From contig JAAFJC010000014.1 in NCBI GenBank assembly GCA_013297925.1, forward strand, positions 1 to 58,907: DNA of 58,907 nt. Reading direction: 5' to 3'. Both the position numbers and the translations under genes were made by a program. Source of the DNA: Comamonadaceae bacterium (GTDB lineage: Bacteria; Pseudomonadota; Gammaproteobacteria; Burkholderiales; Burkholderiaceae_C). Below are positions 18,621 through 24,769 of this stretch, one piece after another (position 1 is the stretch's first letter; each line of letters opens with the position of its first letter). The notes beneath the pieces are model-generated. The model was not told the DNA's origin. It did not search any database and was given only the letters and a program-made list of their open reading frames with translations.

Positions 18621-18947
18621 ATGTTTGAAGTTCTCACCTATAAAGACGAGGCAGGCCATCAGCCCTACACAGAATGGCTGGCCAAGCTGGCAGACAAGCA
18701 AGCCAAAGCCCGTGTGTTGGTGCGGGTGATGCGCATGGCGGGCGGCAATTTTGGTGATTGCAAGCCGATATCGGAAGGTGTGTGGGAACTGCGCATTGAT
18801 TGGGGGCCGGGCTATCGCGTGTATTACGCGCAAGCAGGCAAAAAGCTGGTGTTGCTGCTCACAGGCGGCGACAAACGAAAGCAGCAAGCGGATATTGCTG
18901 CCGCTATCGATTATTGGAATGATTGGCAAAGGAGTAACGCGAAATGA
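18621..18947 (+). CDS. RelE/HigB-type toxin, HI1419 family
   Basis: This 108-residue protein matches the HI1419-like branch of RelE/ParE toxins (putative addiction module killer proteins), which are expected to be ribosome-dependent mRNA nucleases or related inhibitors. The family signatures WELRIDWGPGYRVYY, LLLTGGDKRKQ and a terminal AAAIDYWNDW are all present. It overlaps the antitoxin gene by four bases (ATGA, 18944-18947). The toxin-first order is the rule for this subfamily. No Shine-Dalgarno is visible and the leader seems very short. It probably stabilises the integrated element. Confidence 0.9.
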   Translation: MFEVLTYKDEAGHQPYTEWLAKLADKQAKARVLVRVMRMAGGNFGDCKPISEGVWELRIDWGPGYRVYYAQAGKKLVLLLTGGDKRKQQADIAAAIDYWNDWQRSNAK

Positions 18948-19318
18948 AAGCCTCAACACCGCATGATGAAAGCGTGGTGGACATGCTCAAAGCTGATCCT
19001 GAATTGGCCGATGCTTATCTAGCTGCTGCGCTCGAAGAGGCCAGCTTGCCCGGTGGGCAGTTTGCCTTGCTCGCAGCACTGCGTCACATTGCAGAGGCGC
19101 AAGGCATGGCGCAAGTCGCTGAGAAAGCAGGCATACCCCGCGAGAGCCTTTACCGCGCCCTAAGCCCCAAAGGCAATCCCACCATCAAAACCTTGCTGGC
19201 TGTGATGGGCGCTGCGGGCTTGCAACTTGGGGTCACACGCCACGCCAGTCCTCTGGATAGAGCCATTGCGCAAGACAAAGCAGGCTTAGCCAAGCCCCGT
19301 AAGTTGGTTACTGCATAA
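18944..19318 (+). CDS. antitoxin, HI1420 family (HTH)
   Basis: This 124-residue protein matches the HI1420-like antidote family. The N-terminal half is acidic and contains a typical VVDMLKADPELADAYLAAAL segment. The helix-turn-helix follows (about 60-95, with GMAQVAEKAGIPRESLYRAL) and probably binds the operator at the -10 box upstream of the toxin. The C-terminal 20 residues are a basic extension beyond the usual family length. Its start overlaps the toxin stop, so toxin and antitoxin are translationally coupled. Confidence 0.9.
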   Translation: MKASTPHDESVVDMLKADPELADAYLAAALEEASLPGGQFALLAALRHIAEAQGMAQVAEKAGIPRESLYRALSPKGNPTIKTLLAVMGAAGLQLGVTRHASPLDRAIAQDKAGLAKPRKLVTA

Positions 19319-19336
19319 GCTAGCGCTAGAGCGCGA

Positions 19337-19423
19337 ACAGTTTTCACTGCCCTGGCGCGACGGCGCGAAAACCTGTTTCCTCGACGGGCTGGGCTGGTGA
19401 ATCACATCGGGGCTGTGTCGAGG
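19337..19423. other. nested inverted repeats after the antitoxin gene
   Basis: AACAGTTTTC (about 19337-19347) pairs imperfectly with GAAAACCTGTT (19368-19378). CCTCGAC (19379-19385) pairs with GTCGAGG (19417-19423). The second right arm contains the GAGG ribosome binding site of the next gene, so folding could limit its translation. There is no T run. Confidence 0.4.
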
Positions 19424-19428
19424 AACGC

Positions 19429-20262
19429 ATGAGCAAGCTGTACAAATTGAAAAAGTGGGTTTCACTTTCTGAGGCGGCGAGCCTGCTTGCTGATGGCATA
19501 AAAGAGCGAGTCGAGGTTAGTGACGTTTTACAGCTGGCGCTAGATGGCCAAGTAGCTATTTCTGTTCTTCTGATCAACGAAGCTTATGCCCGCCAATGCA
19601 ACCCTGTGGCTCTTGCAGACGTGAAATTCAATGAAGTTATCGGCCTGAAGGGAGAGAAATTTCACATGCCCGCAGAAGGTAGACTATTTTTTCAAGGTGA
19701 ACAGGCGTACCTAATAGAAAAGAAAGTCCAACAATTGGAGGAGGGCTTATACGATTTGCCGCTATGTGGTGGTGAGCGTATAGATGTGGAGCATAGGTTT
19801 CATCAGTTGCAATCAGGCATAGAGCGGACGGCGATTTCGCTAGAACACGTCTTTGTTAGAAACCAGCATGGGCTACTGCTCGAAATTCAGTCTCACTATC
19901 CGTCAGAAAAGTTAACTCCCTTTGATGAAAGTTATTTCTCGGGTGAAAATTATCATCCGGCTGGGGCGTTACCAGAGGATAGTGAGTTTGTATTGCGCTC
20001 TGAAGCTATTGACAAATTCTTGGCATGTTTTGAGCAAGCGGACTCGCGTGTTGAAAAGCCGTTACTCACTCGTGAACGAAACACTCTTCTACTGATCATC
20101 GCTGGTCTCTGCAAAGAAGCAAAAATCGATCACTCCAAGCCAGCAAAAGCAGCCGAATATATCAAGCATCAACTCGATCTTATGGGGTGTTCGGTTGGCG
20201 AAACTACGATTGAAGAGCATTTAAAGAAAATTCCCAATGCTCTGGAAAGCCGCAGCAAATAA
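19429..20262 (+). CDS. unrecognised 277-residue protein of the integrated element
   Basis: I do not recognise a family for this protein. It is soluble, with no signal peptide or membrane segment. The N-terminal 45 residues (WVSLSEAASLLADGI) look like a helix-turn-helix or short helical DNA-binding region. The middle (about 80-200) is mixed and rich in Glu, His and aromatic residues. The C-terminal 70 residues (about 205-277) begin with a TRERNTLLLIIAGLCKEA helix and continue through AAEYIKHQLDLMG, typical of the C-terminal helical domain seen in many phage or island hypothetical proteins. The gene looks more AT-rich than its neighbours, which suggests a different origin. It has its own ribosome binding site (GAGG) 5 bases before ATG. 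Confidence 0.75.
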   Translation: MSKLYKLKKWVSLSEAASLLADGIKERVEVSDVLQLALDGQVAISVLLINEAYARQCNPVALADVKFNEVIGLKGEKFHMPAEGRLFFQGEQAYLIEKKVQQLEEGLYDLPLCGGERIDVEHRFHQLQSGIERTAISLEHVFVRNQHGLLLEIQSHYPSEKLTPFDESYFSGENYHPAGALPEDSEFVLRSEAIDKFLACFEQADSRVEKPLLTRERNTLLLIIAGLCKEAKIDHSKPAKAAEYIKHQLDLMGCSVGETTIEEHLKKIPNALESRSK

Positions 20263-20376
20263 CGCTTTCGAAGGCAGTTGCCTATTTGCTTTTGGCAATT
20301 ACCCCATAAAGGTACGCTAGACATTCACAGTCCATGCCACACCGGCCTATTTGCTGCTGGTTTGAAAAGGACTTCA

Positions 20377-20595
20377 ATGCAATCGACATCAATAGTGGCT
20401 AAGGCAGCCGATCAAAAGCCTATTTATGCCCGCGCATCTAGCGCATCAAAGCACTTCCAAATTGGACGTGCGACTCTTTGGCAATGGGTCAAAAGCCGTC
20501 ACGGTTTCCCCCAGCCGCTCAAAGCATCATCCCGCGTCACTTTGTTCGACATTGTGGCAATTGAACGCTACCTGCAAGCGCAGGCGGGTAAGTGA
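20377..20595 (+). CDS. AlpA-like transcriptional regulator
   Basis: This 72-residue helix-turn-helix protein resembles the AlpA/MerR-like regulators common on P4-type elements. They often act as excisionase or switch protein. The segment FQIGRATLWQWVKSRHGFPQPLK is the recognition-helix region, and the family-typical FDIVAIERYLQAQ follows. The ATG at 20377 is chosen because AAGG lies seven bases upstream, whereas the open frame from 20278 lacks a site. Its TGA (20593-20595) lies 11 bases before the next ATG. A small inverted repeat TTGCC...GGCAA at 20278-20298 lies in the upstream spacer. Confidence 0.82.
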   Translation: MQSTSIVAKAADQKPIYARASSASKHFQIGRATLWQWVKSRHGFPQPLKASSRVTLFDIVAIERYLQAQAGK

Positions 20596-20606
20596 GGGGC
20601 GAAACG

Positions 20607-20906
20607 ATGGACAAAAAAGAAGCCACCTCCCCCGAAAAGAAAGCAGCTCTACAAGCAATTAGAGCAGAGTTTACAGGGACGGACAACCGTTCGCAATGTG
20701 ACAGATTCATGGCCGCTCTCAAGCGCTTTGCATTGAACACGTTTGAAGCCAGTCGCTACTTGGATATTTATCACCCGCCCGCTCGCATCTTGCAGCTACG
20801 CAACGCAGGCCACAAGATTGCTACGCATTGGCAAACCGTGGAAACTGAGTCAGGCCAAACGCATCGCGTGGGGCTGTATGTGCTGGAAAGCAAGGTGCAA
20901 TCATGA
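20607..20906 (+). CDS. HTH_55-like helix-turn-helix protein
   Basis: This 99-residue protein resembles the HTH_55 family found on proteobacterial prophages and islands. The diagnostic part is SQCDRFMAALKRFALNTFEA, followed by YLDIYHPPARILQLRNAGH and a HWQTVETESGQTHRVGLYVL tail, a compact winged-helix fold. The ATG at 20607 with GAGG upstream is preferred to the GTG at 20592. It overlaps the next gene by four bases (ATGA), so it belongs to one operon with the AlpA-like and Rep-like genes. The function is probably DNA binding but is not established. Confidence 0.78.
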   Translation: MDKKEATSPEKKAALQAIRAEFTGTDNRSQCDRFMAALKRFALNTFEASRYLDIYHPPARILQLRNAGHKIATHWQTVETESGQTHRVGLYVLESKVQS

Positions 20907-21130
20907 ACGACCTTGATTTACCCACGCTAGAGCGGCTAGACAAGCGATTCAAAGCGGCGCAAGCCAAGGTGGCAATGCTGGGCTGGAAGCTGGTTCGTTC
21001 GCACCCCGAAGATGAGGATTTTGTCTTTGCCTTTGGGCTAGACGGGACGGCGTTGACGTTTCGTGATGCAAAAGATGCGGTGCAGCGCATATGTGGCGAG
21101 GCGCAATGTCTAGCAAGCAGCGCAGCTTGA
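20903..21130 (+). CDS. small unrecognised protein (75 residues)
   Basis: I recognise no family. The 75-residue product is helical at its N-terminus (LPTLERLDKRFKAAQAKVAMLGWKL), then has an acidic-aromatic strand region (PEDEDFVFAFGLDGTALTF) and a final helix. It starts with ATGA overlap to the previous gene and its 3' end overlaps the next gene by 25 bases. The coupling on both sides argues that it is a real gene. Confidence 0.65.
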   Translation: MNDLDLPTLERLDKRFKAAQAKVAMLGWKLVRSHPEDEDFVFAFGLDGTALTFRDAKDAVQRICGEAQCLASSAA

Positions 21131-21576
21131 AGCGGCGTGAGAGCAATGGGCGCGATGCGGGTGGGTTTGTGGCTTTGCCTTGGGCTGTGCTCGATAGTGC
21201 AGCTTATGCAAGTCTGAGCTATCCAGCACGCGCCTTGCTGCTTGAAATTGCTCGCCAATACGTGCGCGACAACAATGGGCGATTGCTAGCCAGCCGCGCC
21301 TATTTGCTAAAGCGGGGCTGGACATCATCAGATGTGATCTACCGCGCCCGCAATGAGTTGGTAGAAGCTGGCTTTCTGCATGAAACCGTCAAAGGCCACC
21401 GACCAAACAAGGCGAGCTGGTACGCGGTGACGTGGCTAGCTTTGGACAGGCTACCCGGCTACGATGTAGGCACGGCGCAAACCTTCATGCGATCCGCTTA
21501 TCAAAACGCTGTCCTTTGTCCGTCTGGCGGACAAGAGAAGCCCGCAATAGTACCGTCTCACGGACAAGGGGCATGA
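21106..21576 (+). CDS. winged-helix protein, putative replication initiator of the element
   Basis: This 156-residue protein contains a winged-helix segment typical of small Rep-like proteins of phages and islands (FVALPWAVLDSAAYASLSYPAR, ARQYVRDNNGRLLAS, and SSDVIYRARNELVEAGFLHE, about residues 20-95). It probably binds DNA. The last 35 residues are low in structure and are encoded by DNA carrying two of the four 19-bp palindromes described at 21516-21645. A Rep gene ending in its own binding sites is a common plasmid and satellite layout. The ATG at 21106 has GAGG four bases upstream. The replication role is inference. It could instead be a regulator. Confidence 0.65.
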   Translation: MSSKQRSLKRRESNGRDAGGFVALPWAVLDSAAYASLSYPARALLLEIARQYVRDNNGRLLASRAYLLKRGWTSSDVIYRARNELVEAGFLHETVKGHRPNKASWYAVTWLALDRLPGYDVGTAQTFMRSAYQNAVLCPSGGQEKPAIVPSHGQGA

Positions 21577-21645
21577 TGCTTAGTACCGCCTAACGGTACT
21601 GTTAGAGGTGTTTTTGACCCCTCGCCTTGTCCGTCTGGCGGACAC
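21516..21645. repeat. array of four 19-bp palindromes (putative iterons or operators)
   Basis: Each unit has two 7-base arms around a 5-base spacer and a shared CCG-N5-CGG core. Site 1 (21516-21534) is TTGTCCG/CGGACAA. Site 2 (21549-21567) is the hybrid AGTACCG/CGGACAA. Site 3 (21582-21600) is AGTACCG/CGGTACT. Site 4 (21627-21645) is TTGTCCG/CGGACAC. Sites 1-3 have centres exactly 33 bases apart, and site 4 follows after 45. The first two lie in the 3' end of the Rep-like gene. They could be an origin, operators or single-strand hairpins. Confidence 0.75.
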
Positions 21646-21740
21646 CATCTAGATTAACCATCTCCATGGCATTGAAGATCAAGCACTGATGATCATTTGA
21701 AAATAGCGGGCATAAACGCCGGGTGCAATTTTGGCGAATC

Positions 21741-21770
21741 GACTTGACTTAGAGCGACTTGACTTGGAGG
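21741..21770 (+). repeat. 15-bp tandem direct repeat
   Basis: GACTTGACTTAGAGC is followed directly by GACTTGACTTGGAGG, then by a partial GGACTTG. It lies in the non-coding stretch 21577-22250 of the island, about 100 bases after the palindrome array, and could be iterons. Confidence 0.7.
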
Positions 21771-22013
21771 GCTGGACTTGCGCGGAGCGGTTTAAAAAAG
21801 GCGAAAAAAGGGCTCAGATAGTTTCTAACGTGGATTGAAATAGAAACAGAGAGCCACTCAGCTCGGGCAAAACCCTGTTGGCTTTTGTTAAGCCGTACAG
21901 TACGCGCACGCGCTTGGACAATGGCCTTATTCAAACTGCGCGGGACGCTTCTAAGCCTTTGGAAGCGAACAAAGCTTCGTTTTGGATTGATTGAATATCA
22001 ATGTTTATCTATC

Positions 22014-22037
22014 TTGCCAAGTGTGGTAACTTGGCAA
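22014..22037. other. perfect 8-bp inverted repeat
   Basis: TTGCCAAG and CTTGGCAA are separated by 8 bases (TGTGGTAA), suggesting a dimeric regulator site. It lies about 60 bases before the right arm-site pair. No gene is convincing between 21577 and 22250. This stretch holds the palindromes, tandem repeat, this site, a degenerate 41-bp repeat, arm sites, attR and a terminator. Confidence 0.5.
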
Positions 22038-22045
22038 CAATAAAG

Positions 22046-22086
22046 TACTGGAGAGATATTGCGCCAAGCGCTTTTGGAGGAGTAGC
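22046..22086 (+). repeat. 41-bp dispersed repeat, degenerate copy inside the island
   Basis: ATATTGCGCCAAGCGCT matches copy 4 across 17 bases, and AGTAGC closes the unit at the exact 41-base spacing. The first nine bases are decayed. If it is a true copy, the element has acquired or carries the host's repeat. Confidence 0.45.
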
Positions 22087-22096
22087 GCATAAAAGC

Positions 22097-22117
22097 GGGG
22101 GAACAACTGGGGGAACA
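22097..22117 (+). other. paired GGGGAACAA: probable integrase arm sites, right
   Basis: Two direct copies of GGGGAACAA are 12 bases apart, equal to the left-end motif at 17210-17230. They lie 54 bases before attR. Confidence 0.6.
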
Positions 22118-22170
22118 AATCACCAGTTAGCTTATAAAAAGTGATTATTGGCGAGGCTTTGCGAGGATCA

Positions 22171-22192
22171 TTCGATTGCCGCCAGCCCACCA
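22171..22192 (+). other. attR: diverged copy of the tmRNA 3' end
   Basis: TTCGATTGCCGCCAGCCCACCA matches the end of ssrA except for two substitutions and one missing base. It marks the right boundary of a 5.1-kb element (17105-22192). Confidence 0.65.
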
Positions 22193-22207
22193 CAATTCCG
22201 AAAAGCA

Positions 22208-22236
22208 CAAAGTTCCCTCTAGGGGAGCTTTGTTTT
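22208..22236 (+). terminator. probable terminator, perhaps the original one of ssrA
   Basis: CAAAGTTCCC and GGGGAGCTTTG form an imperfect stem followed by a T-rich TTTTG. Lying just outside attR, it is where the ssrA terminator would have been before integration. It also lies between two convergent transcription directions and may work for the XRE gene. Confidence 0.5.
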
Positions 22237-22250
22237 GTGTGGCATTTAGT

Positions 22251-22694
22251 TTAAGCGACTGCAGGCGCAGCGCCAGTCAGTTTAGCAGTGACTTGCTTTT
22301 TGCCCATCTTGCGAACCACCGCAATCGCGGGCAACTGGCTGGCGCGGGGTTTGGCTTTGCCTTGCTCCCATTTGTAGATGGATTGACCGCTCACACCTAA
22401 GAGTTGGCCCATTTCGTTAGCCGAAAGATTGAGCTTTTTGCGAAGGGTGATGAAGCCATCTTGGCGGAAGCGCAGCTTATCTTTTTCTTCATCGTCGCTG
22501 GCTTTGGCAGGTTTGGCAGACTGCCTAGCTAATCTACCGATTTTGGATTCGAGATCAGCAATGCGCTTTTTCAATGCCGAAATATCTGAACGGTATTGTG
22601 AAGCTGCTTTTTTCAGTGCTTCGTTTTCGGCTTTACCAGCTTTTTTAGCGATACGCGCGATTTCTGTCTTGAGTTGGTGTGCAAACGTGGTCAT
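22251..22694 (-). CDS. coiled-coil XRE-family DNA-binding protein
   Basis: This 147-residue protein combines an N-terminal Ala/Lys-rich coiled coil (about 5-60, with KKAASQYRSDISALKKRIAD), a short charged linker, and a C-terminal XRE-type helix-turn-helix (about 80-130, with LNLSANEMGQLLGVSGQSIY). It is basic and Ala-rich at its end. It lies immediately outside the right end of the island and is probably a host gene: its 3' end begins 15 bases after the terminator. The target is unknown. Its promoter must lie in the AT-rich spacer 22695-22774. Confidence 0.75.
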   Translation of the reverse strand: MTTFAHQLKTEIARIAKKAGKAENEALKKAASQYRSDISALKKRIADLESKIGRLARQSAKPAKASDDEEKDKLRFRQDGFITLRKKLNLSANEMGQLLGVSGQSIYKWEQGKAKPRASQLPAIAVVRKMGKKQVTAKLTGAAPAVA

Positions 22695-22774
22695 GTAAAT
22701 TTTCCAAACGATATGATTTTATTAAACTCAAAAGAGCTTATCAGTATTAGTTAACATTATGTCTTATTTGTTGT

Positions 22775-23941
22775 TTAGGGTTGTAAACGCCTGCGCTGCC
22801 AAGCGAGCCATATCAGTGCGCCAGCAGTCACCGCTACAGGAGCGATCGAGCCCCAATTGAGTAATGCCCAGCCTTGCGTGGTGACAAGCACACCAGAAGC
22901 AAAAGACGATAGCGCCAATGTGGCAAATACACAAAAATTGAGTGCGCCCTGGGCTTTGTCTTTTTCTTCTGGCCTGTAGGCATCGAGTGCCAAAGTGGTA
23001 GCACCTGTGAAGAGAAAGTTCCAACCTACACCGAGCAGGAAAAGTGCGATGAGAAATTTATGCAGCTCCACGCCAGATAAGGCAATCGCGATGCACAACG
23101 CATTGAGCAACACGCCGATCCCCATGATGCGTAGCGTGCCAAAGCGCTTGATCAGATGCCCTGTGAAAAAGCCGGGTGCGAACATACCTATCACATGCCA
23201 TTCAAGCACAAGAGCAGCATCAGAAAATGGCAGGCCGCATTGCTGCATGGCCAAAGGTGTGGCGGCCATGAGCAGATTCATCACGCCATAACCCAAAGCA
23301 CCGCCTAGCGCTGCAACAACAAAGACGGGTTGTTTCATGATTTCCATCAGAGGCCTACCGCCCGCAGATTTGGGGGCAAGTTGATGCTCGGGAAACTCTA
23401 TGAAATAAACGACACATAGGCCAGCAAGCGCAACAAAAGCCAGTGCGAGATACGCGCCAGCAAAAGGTGTGGCCATCAGAGTACGTGTGGCGGCTGCCAA
23501 ATTAGGCCCGGCCACCGCACCGATCAGTCCACCCGCAAGCACAAGCGAGACCGCTTTTTCTTTGAAGCTGCTCACTGCTAACTCTGCTGCCGCGAAGCGA
23601 TACAGCTGAGCATTCGCGTTGTAATAGCCGCCCACTACTGTTGCAGCAACGAGTAGCCAAAAATTCTTTGCCCAAGCGGCATAAAAACATAGCAGAGCCG
23701 CGACGATGGCGATGATCAAGCCGATGAGGAATGACCCCTTGCGACCATAGATGCGCTGAGTACGCGCCACCAATGGCGTGGCGAGTGCCCCGCCCACCAC
23801 GTAGCCCATCACGGGAAGTGTCGCCATCCAGCCAAAAGGGGCTAGCGCGAGGCCTACCAAACCATTGATCGCAATGAAGACGACGTTATTGGTGAGAAAC
23901 AGGCCTTGTGCAAGCGCGAGAAGCCAAAGGTTTTTATTCAT
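22775..23941 (-). CDS. MFS transporter
   Basis: This 388-residue protein has about 12 hydrophobic segments and the loop signature of the major facilitator superfamily (RTQRIYGRKGSFLIG between helices 2 and 3). The substrate cannot be told. Its ATG at 23941 overlaps the rsmE TGA by four bases (ATGA, 23938-23941). That favours this start over one 12 bases earlier and makes it part of an rsmE-led transcript. Confidence 0.88.
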   Translation of the reverse strand: MNKNLWLLALAQGLFLTNNVVFIAINGLVGLALAPFGWMATLPVMGYVVGGALATPLVARTQRIYGRKGSFLIGLIIAIVAALLCFYAAWAKNFWLLVAATVVGGYYNANAQLYRFAAAELAVSSFKEKAVSLVLAGGLIGAVAGPNLAAATRTLMATPFAGAYLALAFVALAGLCVVYFIEFPEHQLAPKSAGGRPLMEIMKQPVFVVAALGGALGYGVMNLLMAATPLAMQQCGLPFSDAALVLEWHVIGMFAPGFFTGHLIKRFGTLRIMGIGVLLNALCIAIALSGVELHKFLIALFLLGVGWNFLFTGATTLALDAYRPEEKDKAQGALNFCVFATLALSSFASGVLVTTQGWALLNWGSIAPVAVTAGALIWLAWQRRRLQP

Positions 23942-24693
23942 AAGAGTGTCCACAGCGCTAAGGCGGCCAGCGGTGCAGTCTCAGAGCGTAGGGTACGTGT
24001 GCCAAGTGAGATCGGAGCAAAACCTGCAAGGATGGCAGCTTGCTCCTCTACGGGGCTTAAGCCGCCCTCGGGGCCAGCGAGGCAGAGCAGAGGCTTGCCA
24101 ACGTGTTGTGCTGCCCAATCTGCCGCACGAATCGCCTCGGGATGCAGAGATAGCATTGCCTTGGGAATATCTTTAAACGCTATTGATTTAATAGCTGGTT
24201 GCGCATATTCCATGCCGGCAATCAGCCATTTTTGATATTGAATCGGGCTCTGCACGGCAGGAATGCGGTTGCGGCCGCATTGCTCACACGCGGCAATCGC
24301 AGTGGCCTGCCAATGTGCAGTTTTTTTCTCGGCGCGTTCAGCACTTAAACGAAGCACGCTGCGCTCCGTCATGAGCGGCTGGATGCTAGCCGCGCCGAGC
24401 TCAGTGGCCTTTTCAATCAACCAATCCATGCGTTCGTTCGCCGGCATGCCAATGGCCAAATGCACCTGTCTGGCGGCCTCGCGCTCGATTGGATGATGCG
24501 CACCGATTTGAACATCGACTTGAGAGCGCCCCATCAGAGCCACCGTCGCCTCAAACTCACCGCCGTGCCCGTTAAAAAGCGTAAGGCTATCGCCAGGCTG
24601 CATACGCAGGACTTGTACGTGGCGCGCAGCAGCAGCATCTAGCGCTAAACTTTGGCCTGATGCGAACTGTTGGGATGTATAGATACGCGGCAT
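23938..24693 (-). CDS. rsmE: 16S rRNA m3U1498 methyltransferase
   Basis: This 251-residue SPOUT-family enzyme methylates N3 of U1498 in 16S rRNA in the assembled 30S subunit. It has an N-terminal PUA-like domain (about 1-70) and a knotted methyltransferase domain with GPEGG near 205, LGTRTLRSETA near 227 and the conserved EKATELG segment. Length is normal. Two copies of the 41-bp repeat are linked to it. Copy 6 is inside the gene (residues 159-172, IAGMEYAQPAIKSIA). Copy 7 ends one base before the start codon, which leaves no recognisable ribosome binding site. Transcription may be from within the repeat or from the gene beyond. Confidence 0.93.
   Translation of the reverse strand: MPRIYTSQQFASGQSLALDAAAARHVQVLRMQPGDSLTLFNGHGGEFEATVALMGRSQVDVQIGAHHPIEREAARQVHLAIGMPANERMDWLIEKATELGAASIQPLMTERSVLRLSAERAEKKTAHWQATAIAACEQCGRNRIPAVQSPIQYQKWLIAGMEYAQPAIKSIAFKDIPKAMLSLHPEAIRAADWAAQHVGKPLLCLAGPEGGLSPVEEQAAILAGFAPISLGTRTLRSETAPLAALALWTLL
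24179..24219 (-). repeat. 41-bp dispersed repeat, copy 6 (inside rsmE)
   Basis: A minus-orientation copy, which is the sense orientation for rsmE: GCCGGCATG, GAA, TATGCGC, AACCA, then GCTATTAAATCAATAGC with a perfect 5-bp end stem. It is in frame. Confidence 0.85.
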
Positions 24694-24734
24694 ACTATGA
24701 ATTTAATAGCGCTTTGCGCATATTTTATGCCGGC
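24694..24734 (-). repeat. 41-bp dispersed repeat, copy 7 (abuts the rsmE start codon)
   Basis: A minus-orientation copy: GCCGGCATA, AAA, TATGCGC, AAAGC, then GCTATTAAATTCATAGT. Its last base touches the rsmE ATG. The 76-bp spacer to amgK contains little else. Confidence 0.85.
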
Positions 24735-24769
24735 TATTGGCGATTTTGAGCTTTAAATTCATCTCAAGA

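Noticed and set aside
24437-24470. GCCGGCATG inside rsmE at 24450 as a further repeat copy
   Set aside because: Only the first nine bases match. It encodes the conserved GMPANERMDW of RsmE and no TGCGC core follows at the right distance.
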